64,000 bases of DNA from Rhodoblastus sp963736175. Its GTDB lineage: Bacteria > Pseudomonadota > Alphaproteobacteria > Rhizobiales > Beijerinckiaceae. Location of the stretch: the NCBI GenBank assembly GCA_963736175.1, contig CAVTNU010000002.1, positions 558,001 to 622,000 of the forward strand, in the 5' to 3' direction. The position numbers and the translations under genes were made by a program. The number at the start of each line of letters is the position of its first letter. Position 1 is the stretch's first letter. Of this stretch, positions 34,890 to 44,010 are shown one piece after another. The notes beneath the pieces are model-generated. The model had not been told where the DNA came from, made no database searches, and saw only the letters and a list, made by a program, of their open reading frames with translations.

Positions 34890-35534
34890 TTGATCGATTC
34901 CCATCACCTTTTGCATCTTTACGGCCCCTGGGCGGTTTTCCTCCTGGTCGTGCTGGAAAGCTTGGGGCTGCCCCTGCCGGGCGAGACTGTGCTGGTCGCC
35001 GCCGCCGTATTCGCGGGACGCTCCAACGCTGTTTCGATATGGGAAATCATCGCCCTGGCGACCGCGGGAACGATCGTCGGCGGCGGCGCCGGCTTTTGGA
35101 TCGGCCGGCAATATGGTTTGCGCCTGCTCGTCAGATATGGCGCGCGCATCGGCCTCGACGAGCCAAGGCTCAAGCTCGGCCAGTATCTGTTTCAGCGCTT
35201 TGGCGGACCGATCGTCTTCTTTGGCCGTTTCGTCGCCTTTTTGCGCGCCTTCGCCGCGGTGCTGGCGGGTGCCAACAATCTTGCTCCGGCGCGGTTCTTT
35301 GTCTTCAACGCGGCGGGCGGACTCCTCTGGGCGACGATTTTTGGCTTGGGCGGCTATATGCTAGGCGAAAACTTCCATAAGGTCGCCGGACCAGTCGGGC
35401 TGAGCATCCTCGTCGTCGTCGCTGTCGGGATCTTCTTCGCCTGGCGTTTCTACCGCAAGCACGAAACCCTGTTGCTGCAAGAGGCCGAGGCGGCTTTGCC
35501 CGGACCGCTTCTGGCCTCAGGCCAGCCCGGATGA
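34890..35534 (+). CDS. DedA family membrane protein (copy 1)
   Basis: TTG 34890 is chosen as start because GGAGGGG lies just upstream and the family N-terminus (LYGPWAVFLLVVLESLGLP) follows at once; further upstream the frame is arginine-rich non-membrane sequence. The 214-residue protein has the DedA motifs ESLGLPLPGETVLVAAAVFA and FFGRFVAFLRAFAAVLAGAN, with four to six hydrophobic segments. DedA proteins act in membrane lipid (undecaprenyl phosphate or phospholipid) translocation. A paralogue follows 179 bases downstream. Confidence 0.85.
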   Translation: MIDSHHLLHLYGPWAVFLLVVLESLGLPLPGETVLVAAAVFAGRSNAVSIWEIIALATAGTIVGGGAGFWIGRQYGLRLLVRYGARIGLDEPRLKLGQYLFQRFGGPIVFFGRFVAFLRAFAAVLAGANNLAPARFFVFNAAGGLLWATIFGLGGYMLGENFHKVAGPVGLSILVVVAVGIFFAWRFYRKHETLLLQEAEAALPGPLLASGQPG

Positions 35535-35713
35535 CCGGCCCGAAGCGCCCTTGCGGAGCGGGCGACGCCGAGAAACGCGATAATAATCTTTAAGGGTCCA
35601 AGGAAACGCGCAATTTTGTCGGAAAAGACTATCAACCTTTCCGACCTATGCTGAGGAAGTCCGCGTAGACCGCGCCGCCGGCGCCGAATGCGCGACCGCA
35701 ACAGAAAGCGTCC

Positions 35714-36421
35714 ATGTTCGAGTCTTTTGTTCGTCCGCTGATCATGCAGCACGGTTATCTGGCGGTGTTTTGCATCGTCATGCTCGAAAGTTCGGGCGTG
35801 CCTCTGCCGGGCGAGACCGCTTTGGTCGTCGCCGCCATTTTTGCCGGCGCGACCGGCCTGATCGATATCAAGATTGTCGTGCTGTGCGCCGCAGCCGGGG
35901 CCATCATCGGCGACAATTTCGGTTTTCTCGCCGGGCGCCGGTTCGGCATGCCCTTGCTTTTGCGCTACGGCGCGGCGATGCGGATCACGGAAGATCGCAT
36001 CAAGCTCGGACAATATCTGTTTGACCGGCATGGCGCGAAAATCGTGTTTTTCGGCCGTTTCGTCGCCGTTTTGCGCATATTCGCCGCTTTCCTGGCCGGC
36101 GTGAACGCCTATGGCTGGCGCCAGTTTCTGTTCTACAATGCTTCGGGCGGCGTCGTCTGGGCGGCCGTTTTCGGATTCGGCGGCTATATTTTCGGCGACG
36201 CCTTCGCGCGAGTCGCCGGTCCGCTTGGTTTGCTGGGCCTTTGCCTGGGGGTGACGGGCGTCATTGGCGGCGGCTGGATATTGCATCGTCAGGAAAAACG
36301 GCTCACCGCGCTGGCGCTCAAGGCCTATCCGGACTCCCTGCGCGGCGACGGCGGATCGCGATCGGCGTTCGGATCGCCGCGGCCGGGTTGTGTTTTGACG
36401 GACCCGGAACGTCCGCTCTAA
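35714..36421 (+). CDS. DedA family membrane protein (copy 2)
   Basis: ATG 35714 opens a 235-residue protein closely similar in layout to the preceding DedA: MLESSGVPLPGETALVVAAI, DNFGFLAGRRFG, and FFGRFVAVLRIFAAFLAGVN. It has a longer hydrophilic C-terminal tail of about 40 residues. The pair arose by tandem duplication, now well diverged. Its role should again be lipid-carrier flipping. It is convergent with livM, with 39 bases between. Confidence 0.87.
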   Translation: MFESFVRPLIMQHGYLAVFCIVMLESSGVPLPGETALVVAAIFAGATGLIDIKIVVLCAAAGAIIGDNFGFLAGRRFGMPLLLRYGAAMRITEDRIKLGQYLFDRHGAKIVFFGRFVAVLRIFAAFLAGVNAYGWRQFLFYNASGGVVWAAVFGFGGYIFGDAFARVAGPLGLLGLCLGVTGVIGGGWILHRQEKRLTALALKAYPDSLRGDGGSRSAFGSPRPGCVLTDPERPL

Positions 36422-36460
36422 GTTTTCATTTCAGGTCTACGCCGGATATGGCGCCATGCC

Positions 36461-37435
36461 CTAAAGCGACAATTTCAGGCGCGCCGCCAGTTCGCCGACG
36501 ACGCCCCGCCGGAATGCGAGAACGCACGTAACGAAAATCGCGCCCTGGATCACCGCGACCCATTGGCCCATGCCGGCGAGATAATTCTGCATGGCGACGA
36601 TTATGAAGGCGCCGACGGTTGGGCCGAAAATCGTGCCCATGCCGCCGACCAGGGTCATCAGCACCACTTCGCCGGACATCGACCAATGCACGTCGGTCAG
36701 CGATGCGTTTTGCGCCACGATCGCCTTGGTCGCGCCGGCGAGGCCGGCCAATGTCGCAGACAGGACGAAGGCGGCGAGCTTGAATTGCTCGGTCTTATAG
36801 CCGAGCGAAATCGCCCGCGGCTCGTTTTCGCGAATGGCCTTGAGAATTTCGCCGAAGGGCGAGTTGACGATGCGATAAACAGCGCCGAGGCCGAGCAGGA
36901 AAATCGCCAGCACGACATAATAGAGCGTCATCTGCTGCGAAAGGTCGATGAAGCCGAACAGCCGGCCCTGCGGCACGGACTGGATGCCGTCCTCGCCATG
37001 GGTGAACGGCGCCTCGAGGCAGAAGAAATAGACCATCTGCGACAGCGCCAGCGTGATCATCGAAAAATAGATGCCTTGCCGGCGGATCGACAGGGCGCCG
37101 GTCGCCAGGCCGATGGCCCCTGCGCCAAGGCTGGCCATCAAAATGGCCAGTTCAGGCGGCCACCCCCAGACCTTGGCGATATGGGCGCAGAAATAGCCGG
37201 CCGAGCCGAGAAACATGGCGTGGCCGAAAGACAAAAGCCCGACATAGCCGACAAGCAGATTGAAGGCGCTGGCGAACAGGGCGAAGCACAGGGCCTGCAT
37301 CAGGATGAAGGGATAGACGGCGAACGGCGCCAGCGTCAGCACTATGGCTAGCAGGATGAAGGCTTTACCTTCGTCGGCGCCGGCGCGCACGGGAAGGCGG
37401 GTTTGCGTCGGAGCGCTATCGGCGGATGTTGACAT
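36461..37435 (-). CDS. livM: Branched-chain amino acid-type ABC transporter permease LivM-like
   Basis: The start ATG 37435 is one base past the livH stop, with GGAAGAG ten bases upstream; the product is 324 residues. It has the LivM pattern ALFASAFNLLVGYVGLLSFG, GIYFSMITLALSQMVYF and the inner-membrane loop AIRENEPRAISLGYKTEQFK. It forms the membrane channel with LivH. It is the last gene of livG-F-K-H-M on the minus strand. The ligand is not determined. Confidence 0.9.
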   Translation of the reverse strand: MSTSADSAPTQTRLPVRAGADEGKAFILLAIVLTLAPFAVYPFILMQALCFALFASAFNLLVGYVGLLSFGHAMFLGSAGYFCAHIAKVWGWPPELAILMASLGAGAIGLATGALSIRRQGIYFSMITLALSQMVYFFCLEAPFTHGEDGIQSVPQGRLFGFIDLSQQMTLYYVVLAIFLLGLGAVYRIVNSPFGEILKAIRENEPRAISLGYKTEQFKLAAFVLSATLAGLAGATKAIVAQNASLTDVHWSMSGEVVLMTLVGGMGTIFGPTVGAFIIVAMQNYLAGMGQWVAVIQGAIFVTCVLAFRRGVVGELAARLKLSL

Positions 37436-37436
37436 G

Positions 37437-38324
37437 TCAGGGCGCTCTTCCAAACAGACCCTGCGGCTTGATCAGCAGCACGACGGCCATGATGACGAAC
37501 ACGACGATATTGGAGGCTTCGGGATAGAACACCTTGGTCAGCCCTTCGATCACGCCGAGCATGAAGCCGGTGAGGATGGAGCCCATGATCGAACCCATGC
37601 CGCCGATGACGACGACGGCGAAGACGACGATGATGAAATCGGCGCCCATCAGCGGACGCACCTGGTTGATCGGCGCCGCCAGCACTCCGGCCAGCGCCGC
37701 CAGACCGACGCCAAATCCGTAAGTCAGCGTGATCATCCGCGGCACGTTGACGCCGAAGGCGCGCACCAGCGCCGGATTTTCCGTCGCGGCGCGCAAATAG
37801 GCGCCAAGACGGGTCTTTTCGATCATGAACCAGGTCGAAAAACATACGAACAACGAAAACGCCACGACCCAGGCGCGGTAATTGGGCAGATACATGAACC
37901 CAAGGTTCTGTCCGCCTTGCAGCTGCGGCGGGATGGCGTAGGGCAGACCAGACGAGCCGAAGAAATTCTGGAACACGCCTTGTACAATCAAGGCGACGCC
38001 GAAAGTCAGCAAAAGGCCGTAAATATGGTCGAGCCCGGCCAGTCTTTGCAGCATCGTGCGCTCGATGATCATGCCGAAAGCGCCGACCAGCAACGGCGCC
38101 AGAAGCAGCGCCGGCCAATAGCCGACGCCGGCGTAATTCAAGAGGAACCACGCGCAGAAGGCGCCCATCATATATAGCGCGCCGTGAGCGAAATTAACGA
38201 TGTTCAGCATGCCGAAGATCACGGCGAGGCCAAGGCTGAGCAGCGCGTAAAAAGCGCCGTTGATAAGGCCCAGCAATAGCTGTCCGAACAGCGCCTGCGT
38301 CGAAATGCCGAGGAGGGGAATCAT
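37437..38324 (-). CDS. livH: Branched-chain amino acid-type ABC transporter permease LivH-like
   Basis: The 295-residue integral membrane protein has the LivH features LLLGLINGAFYALLSLGLAV, NIVNFAHGALYMMGAF, and the loop LRAATENPALVRAFGVNV. It pairs with LivM. It lies 51 bases after the binding-protein gene, separated by a stem-loop that may set their expression ratio. Confidence 0.9.
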   Translation of the reverse strand: MIPLLGISTQALFGQLLLGLINGAFYALLSLGLAVIFGMLNIVNFAHGALYMMGAFCAWFLLNYAGVGYWPALLLAPLLVGAFGMIIERTMLQRLAGLDHIYGLLLTFGVALIVQGVFQNFFGSSGLPYAIPPQLQGGQNLGFMYLPNYRAWVVAFSLFVCFSTWFMIEKTRLGAYLRAATENPALVRAFGVNVPRMITLTYGFGVGLAALAGVLAAPINQVRPLMGADFIIVVFAVVVIGGMGSIMGSILTGFMLGVIEGLTKVFYPEASNIVVFVIMAVVLLIKPQGLFGRAP

Positions 38325-38340
38325 TCTTCGCTCCGGCTGA

Positions 38341-38366
38341 GGCGGGCGACCGGGACCGCCCGCCTT
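38341..38366 (-). promoter_or_regulatory. Stem-loop between livK and livH
   Basis: AGGCGGGCG (38341-38349) pairs with CGCCCGCCT (38358-38366) around an eight-base loop. There is no T-run, so it should not fully stop transcription. Such structures between binding-protein and permease genes often protect the upstream mRNA so that the binding protein is made in excess; that role is inferred here. Confidence 0.5.
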
Positions 38367-38375
38367 GTCAGGTCG

Positions 38376-39605
38376 TTATTTCTTGACCAGCGGACATTCG
38401 CTCTCGGCGAGCGGGCGGAACGCCTCTTCGGCCGGAATCGTCGCCTTCACCGTGGCGTAATCCCAGGGGTATTTCGATTCAGACGGCTTTTTGACCTGCA
38501 ACAGATAGGCCGGATGAATCTTGCGCCCGTCGACGCGCACGTAACCCTTGCCGAAAGCCTGGTCGTCGGTCGGCAATTCCTTCATCTTGGCGACGACCTT
38601 GGCGCCGTCGCTCACGTCGCCCAAAGCCTGCGCGGCTTTCAGGTAGTGCAGCACGGCCGAATAGACGCCCGCTTGCACCATGCTTGGCTCGGCGGCGTTT
38701 TTGGAGCGTTTCGAATAGCGTTCGGCGAAGCTGCGGGTTCCCTCGTTGGCGTCCCAGTAATAGGTGGAGGTGAAGGTCAGGCCCTGCGCCACATTCAGGC
38801 CCAGGGAGTGCACGTCGGTGATGAACAGCAGCAGCGCGGCGAGCTGCTGTCCGCCCTGCGTGACGCCGAATTCGGCCGCCTGTTTGATCGAATTGGCGGT
38901 GTCGCCGCCGGCGTTGGCGAGGCCGATGACCTTGGCCTTGGAGCTTTGCGCCTGCAGCAGGAAGGAGGAGAAATCGGCCGTGCCGAGCGGATGGCGCACC
39001 GAGCCCACCACCTTGCCGCCGTTGGCGAGGACAACCGCCGTGGTGTCGCGCTCCAGAGCATGACCGAAGGCGTAATCGGCGGTCAGGAAGAACCATGTGT
39101 CGCCGCCGGCTTTGGTGATCGCCTTGCCGGTGCCGTTGGCCAACGCGTAAGTGTCGTAGGTCCAGTGAATGGTGTTGGGCGTGCAGGCCTTGCCGGTCAG
39201 GTCCGAGGAGGCGGCGCCGGAATTGAGGAAGACCTTGTTCTTTTCCCTGACAACCTGGCTGACGGCCAGCGCCACGCCGGAGTTCAGTGTATCGACGATG
39301 ACGTCGACTTTGTCCACGTCGAACCATTGGCGGGCGATATTGGCGCCGATGTCGGGCTTGTTCTGGTGATCGGCGGCGATGACCTCGATCTTCCAACCTT
39401 TGGCGGCGAGGCCGGACTCCTCGACCGCCATTTGCGCCGCCAATGTCGAACCGGCGCCCCCAACATCGGCGTAAAGGCCTGACATGTCGGTGAGGTTGCC
39501 GATCTTGATGGTCTTTTCCTGCGCCCTCGCCACTTGGGTTTGCGTCAATCCCGCCAGGGCGAGAACGAGGCTGAAGGCGAAACGAGCGAGCAAAGTTTGT
39601 TTCAT
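38376..39605 (-). CDS. ABC transporter substrate-binding protein, LivK-like
   Basis: The 409-residue periplasmic protein has a signal peptide (MKQTLLARFAFSLVLALAGL, cleavage after ARA near residue 28). KTIKIGNLTDMSGLYADVGG begins the type I periplasmic binding fold. The conserved middle is FLTADYAFGHALERDTTAVV and the end has VDGRKIHPAYLLQVKKPSES, features of the group annotated for branched-chain amino acids, amides or aromatic acids. It sits third in the operon, after both ATPases. The ligand is unknown. Confidence 0.88.
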   Translation of the reverse strand: MKQTLLARFAFSLVLALAGLTQTQVARAQEKTIKIGNLTDMSGLYADVGGAGSTLAAQMAVEESGLAAKGWKIEVIAADHQNKPDIGANIARQWFDVDKVDVIVDTLNSGVALAVSQVVREKNKVFLNSGAASSDLTGKACTPNTIHWTYDTYALANGTGKAITKAGGDTWFFLTADYAFGHALERDTTAVVLANGGKVVGSVRHPLGTADFSSFLLQAQSSKAKVIGLANAGGDTANSIKQAAEFGVTQGGQQLAALLLFITDVHSLGLNVAQGLTFTSTYYWDANEGTRSFAERYSKRSKNAAEPSMVQAGVYSAVLHYLKAAQALGDVSDGAKVVAKMKELPTDDQAFGKGYVRVDGRKIHPAYLLQVKKPSESKYPWDYATVKATIPAEEAFRPLAESECPLVKK

Positions 39606-39661
39606 GTTCCTCTCCTGAAATTCCGTTTGTTCTCTTTGCCGGGAGCGGGCGCGCGATAGCG

Positions 39662-40405
39662 TCAGACGCCCAGATAGTCGCGCAGCTTGCCCATATTCGC
39701 CGATAATTCTTCATTGACGAAAGCATCAATGATCTTGCCGTGCTCCATTACATAATAACGGTCGGAAACACCGGAAGCCCAACGAAAATTCTGCTCGACC
39801 AGCAAAATGGTGAAGCCTCTGGCCTTCAGCTTTTCGATTGTGCGGCCGATCTGCTGAATGATGACCGGCGCAAGGCCCTCGGTCGGCTCGTCGAGCATCA
39901 GCAGTCTGGCGCCCGTGCGCAAGATGCGGCCGATCGCCAGCATTTGCTGTTCGCCGCCGGACAATTTGCCGCCCGAACTCGACAGACGCTCGCGCAGGTT
40001 GGGGAAAAGCTCGAAAATTTCGTCGAGCGTCAGGCCGCCGGGCGCCGTCTTGGGCGGCAGCAACAGATTTTCGTGGACGGTGAGCGAGGAAAAAACGCCG
40101 CGCTCTTCGGGGCAGAAGGCGACGCCGAGGCGGGCGATCCGGTCGGAGGGCAGGGCGATCGTCTCCACGCCCGCCAATCGGACGGAGCCGGTCCGTTTGC
40201 CCAGCATGCCGATGATCGCTTTCAGCGTCGTGGTCTTGCCCGCGCCGTTGCGTCCCAGCAGGGTGACGACTTCGCCCGGCCTGACCTCGAAATCGACGCC
40301 GTGCAGAATATGCGATTCGCCGTACCAGGCCTGCAATCGGTCGAGGACGAGCAGCGGCGCGCCGCCCGCCGTCGTCCGCAGGTCCCCGCCGGCGGCTTCA
40401 ATCAT
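39662..40405 (-). CDS. livF: ABC transporter ATP-binding protein LivF-like
   Basis: The 247-residue ATPase has Walker A GRNGAGKTTTLKA, signature LSGGEQQMLAIGRI and Walker B LLMLDEPTEGLAP, with the LivF-type C-terminal GKIIDAF. It energises uptake with LivG. Its start overlaps the end of livG by eight bases. Confidence 0.92.
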   Translation of the reverse strand: MIEAAGGDLRTTAGGAPLLVLDRLQAWYGESHILHGVDFEVRPGEVVTLLGRNGAGKTTTLKAIIGMLGKRTGSVRLAGVETIALPSDRIARLGVAFCPEERGVFSSLTVHENLLLPPKTAPGGLTLDEIFELFPNLRERLSSSGGKLSGGEQQMLAIGRILRTGARLLMLDEPTEGLAPVIIQQIGRTIEKLKARGFTILLVEQNFRWASGVSDRYYVMEHGKIIDAFVNEELSANMGKLRDYLGV

Positions 40406-41150
40406 GGCCGGCTCCCAGATAGGCCACCTGGACGGCCGGATCGTTCGAGACCTGGGCGTAATCGCCTTCGGCCAAGACCTGCCCGCGCGTCAGCACGGTG
40501 ATGAAGTCGGACAGATTGGCGACGACGTTGAGATTGTGTTCGACCATCAAAATCGTGCGGCCGGCCGAAACGCGCTTGATCAGAGCGGCGATGCGCTCGA
40601 TGTCTTCCTGGCCCATGCCGGCCATCGGCTCGTCGAGCAGCAGCATTTTTGGGTCGAGCGCCAAGGTCGTGGCGATTTCCAACGCCCGTTTGCGGCCATA
40701 GGGCATTTCGATGGCGGGAAAATGCGCCCATTCGCTCAGCGCGACATCGTCCAGCAACGACAATGCGCGCTCGTTCAGGCGATCCAGCGTCTTTTTGGAG
40801 CGCCAGAAATCAAAGGATTCGCCACGGCCGCGCTGCAGCGCCACCCGTACGTTCTCCAGTGCGGTGAGATGGGGAAAGACGGCGGAAATCTGGAAGGAGC
40901 GCACCATGCCGAGACGGGCGACGGCGGCCGGTTTGGCCGTCGTGATCTCGCGTCCTTCATAAAGAATGCGCCCGCCCGACGGCTCGAGGAACTTGGTGAG
41001 CAGGTTGAAACAGGTCGTCTTGCCCGCGCCGTTGGGGCCGATCAGGGCGTGAATGGAATGACGTTTAACGCGCAAACAGACGTTCTTGACTGCTGTAAAG
41101 CCCGCGAATTCCTTTGTCAGGCCGACCGTTTCGAGAACGTAATCGCTCAA
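40398..41150 (-). CDS. livG: ABC transporter ATP-binding protein LivG-like
   Basis: TTG 41150 (LSDYVLETVGL) is chosen because GAGGAAG lies nine bases before it; upstream the frame is unrelated basic sequence. The 250-residue protein has Walker A GPNGAGKTTCFNLL and Walker B MLLLDEPMAGMG. The signature is the divergent MPYGRKRALEIA, where LSGGQ would be standard; this variant occurs in LivG homologues. It is the first gene of the operon and divergent from ccoN. Confidence 0.9.
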   Translation of the reverse strand: MSDYVLETVGLTKEFAGFTAVKNVCLRVKRHSIHALIGPNGAGKTTCFNLLTKFLEPSGGRILYEGREITTAKPAAVARLGMVRSFQISAVFPHLTALENVRVALQRGRGESFDFWRSKKTLDRLNERALSLLDDVALSEWAHFPAIEMPYGRKRALEIATTLALDPKMLLLDEPMAGMGQEDIERIAALIKRVSAGRTILMVEHNLNVVANLSDFITVLTRGQVLAEGDYAQVSNDPAVQVAYLGAGHD

Positions 41151-41586
41151 CTCGGCACTTCCTCTGTCCGGCGTTTTTTTTTGCGCCGAGCGCCCGTTTG
41201 ACCGGACTTGCCGTTTCAAGGATAGGCGCTTTGGCGCGCGCGAATCAAGCGCCGCGTAAAGGTTTGGCGGCGTCGCCACGCCCGCGCATGCGCACGGCCC
41301 CGGGGCAAGGTCGCGAATCGATCGAAAATTTGGGGCCCATCGGCGCAATGGGCGCTTCTGTGACGAAGGGATGAGGCAAATATTCGCTTCCGGCGCAGCG
41401 ACCGAATGACGCAGGGCGCCTGGATTTGGCCGCATGTCAAGGATTTCGGCGACCTTGTGTCAAAAATGTGGACTTGCGGTCTGAATTGACTTGAGTCAAT
41501 GAATCAGGCGCAGGAGCGGGCGATGGTCCGGCGCAGGACGGAACGGACTTTCAAAAGTCTGTCCGTCGTCATTGGGGCGATAAAAC
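41151..41586. promoter_or_regulatory. Divergent region between livG and ccoN
   Basis: This 436-base region holds no credible ORF. It carries the FNR/FixK box upstream of ccoN described separately. The stretch 41161-41400 shows nothing else that I can assign. The livG promoter must lie at its left end. Confidence 0.5.
41486..41499. promoter_or_regulatory. FNR/FixK-type anaerobox upstream of ccoN
   Basis: TTGAC-TTGA-GTCAA is a perfect inverted repeat with four-base spacer, matching the TTGAY-N4-RTCAA consensus for FNR and FixK. It lies 88 bases before the ccoN ATG, a suitable place for activation near -41.5. It predicts induction of the oxidase at low oxygen. No fnr or fixK gene lies in the window. 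Confidence 0.9.
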
Positions 41587-43260
41587 ATGGCGCAATCAGG
41601 AACCTTAACAGCGCAGCCGCCGGCAAGCGGCAAGAAACTGTCGATCGGCGAGCTTTTGGGCATCGTCTTGTCGGTAGCGGGCGCACTCGTAGCGATATTC
41701 ATCGCGTCTAAAGCGTATACGCCGGAATACGCTTTCCATATGATCGTGTTTGCTCTGGCGGGCCTGCTTTCGGCCTTCCTGATCGGCAAGCGCTACACCA
41801 TTCGGCCCGCGTCGATTCCGCAGGAAATCGACGGAAAGCCGAACTATAATTACGGTCCGGTGAAATTCTCCAGCATCGCCGCGATTTTCTGGGGCATCGC
41901 CGGCTTTCTGGTCGGTCTGATCATCGCCTTGGAATTGGCCTTCCCGGACCTCAGCATGGGGCTGCCGTGGATCAATTTCGGCCGTCTGCGTCCGTTGCAC
42001 ACCTCGGCGGTCATCTTCGCCTTCGGCGGCAACGTATTGCTGGCGACGTCGTTCTACGTCGTGCAGCGCACCTGCCGCGCGCGTCTGGCCGGCGCTCTGT
42101 CGCCGTGGTTCGTGGTGCTCGGCTTCAACCTGTTCATCGTCATCGCCGGCACGGGCTATCTGCTCGGCATCACCCAGGGCAAGGAATACGCCGAGCCGGA
42201 ATGGTATTCCGACCTTTGGCTGACCATCGTCTGGGTCACCTATCTGCTGGTGTTCCTGGCGACTTTGTGGAAGCGCAAAGAGCCCCACATCTACGTGGCG
42301 AACTGGTTCACCCTGTCCTTCATCGTCACCATCGCGATGCTGCATCTGGGCAACAACGCCACCGTGCCGGTGTCGATCTTCTCGCCGAAGTCCTACATCG
42401 TCTGGTCGGGCGTTCAAGACGCCATGTTCCAATGGTGGTATGGCCATAACGCGGTGGGCTTCTTCCTGACCGCCGCGTTCCTGGCGATCATGTACTACTT
42501 CGTGCCCAAGCGCGCGGAGCGGCCGATTTATTCCTACCGTCTGTCGATCATCCACTTCTGGGCTCTGATCTTCATGTACATCTGGGCCGGCCCGCACCAT
42601 CTGCACTATACGGCTCTGCCGGATTGGGCGCAGACGCTTGGCATGACCTTCTCCATCATGCTGTGGATGCCTTCGTGGGGCGGCATGATTAACGGTCTGA
42701 TGACGCTTTCGGGCGCTTGGGACAAGCTGCGCACCGATCCCGTGCTGCGTATGCTGGTCGTGTCGGTCGCCTTCTACGGCATGTCGACCTTCGAAGGCCC
42801 GCTGATGTCGATCAAGGTGGTGAACTCCTTGTCGCATTACACGGACTGGACCATCGGACACGTTCATTCGGGCGCCTTGGGCTGGGTCGGCTTTGTCTCC
42901 TTCGGGGCTCTCTACTGCCTGATCCCGTGGATCTTCAACCGCAAGCTCTACTCCCTCAAGCTGGTCAACTGGCACTTCTGGGTCGCGACCATCGGCATCG
43001 TCTTGTACATCTCGGCGATGTGGGTGTCGGGCATCCTTCAGGGTCTGATGTGGCGTGCGTACACTTCGGTCGGCTTCCTTGAATATTCCTTCATCGAAAC
43101 GGTCGAGGCCATGCGTCCCTTCTATCTGATTCGTGCGCTCGGCGGCGGCTTGTTCCTCGTCGGCGCCTTGATCATGGCCTTCAACTTCTACAAGACCATC
43201 GCTTCGCCTGAAGAGGCTGAAGCTTCCGAAGCCAACCCCGCGCTCGCGCCGGCCGAGTGA
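41587..43260 (+). CDS. ccoN: cbb3-type cytochrome c oxidase subunit I
   Basis: The 557-residue product is the catalytic heme-copper subunit: about 12-14 membrane helices, with the typical segments RLRPLHTSAVIFAFGGN, WYGHNAVGFFLTAAFLAIMY and IWAGPHHLHYTALPDW, containing histidines for the low-spin heme b, heme b3 and CuB. It reduces oxygen to water at high affinity. It is the first gene of ccoNOQP, behind the anaerobox. The N-terminal extension (about 55 residues plus an extra helix) is longer than in some homologues. Confidence 0.97.
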   Translation: MAQSGTLTAQPPASGKKLSIGELLGIVLSVAGALVAIFIASKAYTPEYAFHMIVFALAGLLSAFLIGKRYTIRPASIPQEIDGKPNYNYGPVKFSSIAAIFWGIAGFLVGLIIALELAFPDLSMGLPWINFGRLRPLHTSAVIFAFGGNVLLATSFYVVQRTCRARLAGALSPWFVVLGFNLFIVIAGTGYLLGITQGKEYAEPEWYSDLWLTIVWVTYLLVFLATLWKRKEPHIYVANWFTLSFIVTIAMLHLGNNATVPVSIFSPKSYIVWSGVQDAMFQWWYGHNAVGFFLTAAFLAIMYYFVPKRAERPIYSYRLSIIHFWALIFMYIWAGPHHLHYTALPDWAQTLGMTFSIMLWMPSWGGMINGLMTLSGAWDKLRTDPVLRMLVVSVAFYGMSTFEGPLMSIKVVNSLSHYTDWTIGHVHSGALGWVGFVSFGALYCLIPWIFNRKLYSLKLVNWHFWVATIGIVLYISAMWVSGILQGLMWRAYTSVGFLEYSFIETVEAMRPFYLIRALGGGLFLVGALIMAFNFYKTIASPEEAEASEANPALAPAE

Positions 43261-43270
43261 GGAGACCACC

Positions 43271-44002
43271 ATGTCAATGTGGAACAAACACGCGATCCTT
43301 GAGAAAAATTCGATCATTCTCACGGTCGCCATTCTATTGGTGGTCGCCATCGGCGGTCTGGTCGAAATCGGCCCGCTCTTCTATCTGAAGAGCACGATCG
43401 AGACGGTGGACGGGGTTCGCCCCTACACCCCGCTGGAGCTGGCCGGGCGCAACATCTACGTCCGCGAAGGCTGCTATCTCTGCCATTCGCAGATGATCCG
43501 CTCGTTGCGCGACGAAGTGGAGCGCTACGGCCATTACTCGCTGGCGGCGGAGTCGAAATACGACCATCCCTTCCAGTGGGGTTCGAAGCGCACCGGTCCT
43601 GATCTGGCGCGCATCGGCGGCAAGTATTCGGACGAATGGCAGCGCGGCCATCTGGACAACCCGCGCTCGGTCGTTCCGGGTTCGGTGATGCCGCGCTACG
43701 CGTTCCTCGCCAGCTCGCCGCTCAAAGCCGAACATATCGGCGAAGATATGGGCATTCTGGCGCTCGAGGGCGTGCCCTACACGAAAGAGGACATCGCCAA
43801 GGCGAGCGCCGACATCAAGGCGCAGACCAATCCTGACGACGCCGGCGTCGCCGACCTCGTCAAGCGTTATCCCAAGACGACAGCGCATGCTTCATTGAAC
43901 GCGGGCGTCGTCACCGAACAGGATGCGTTGGTCGCCTATCTGCAAATGCTTGGCACGCTCGTTGATTTCAAGATCTACGACGACAAGGCGAACCTGCGTT
44001 GA
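43271..44002 (+). CDS. ccoO: cbb3-type cytochrome c oxidase subunit II
   Basis: The 243-residue protein is anchored by one N-terminal helix and carries one c-type heme at C68-x2-C71-H72 in REGCYLCHSQMIR. VPGSVMPRYAFL supplies the axial methionine. It accepts electrons from CcoP and passes them to CcoN. It is ten bases after ccoN. Confidence 0.96.
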   Translation: MSMWNKHAILEKNSIILTVAILLVVAIGGLVEIGPLFYLKSTIETVDGVRPYTPLELAGRNIYVREGCYLCHSQMIRSLRDEVERYGHYSLAAESKYDHPFQWGSKRTGPDLARIGGKYSDEWQRGHLDNPRSVVPGSVMPRYAFLASSPLKAEHIGEDMGILALEGVPYTKEDIAKASADIKAQTNPDDAGVADLVKRYPKTTAHASLNAGVVTEQDALVAYLQMLGTLVDFKIYDDKANLR

Positions 44003-44010
44003 GGTGAACC

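Noticed and set aside
12610..35592. GCGATAATAATCTTT seen at both 12611 and 35577
   Set aside because: Only two copies in 64 kb in unrelated contexts; no symmetry; likely chance.
41605..43350. 581-codon open frame antisense to ccoN
   Set aside because: Composition is a by-product of ccoN third-position bias; no ribosome site or domain.
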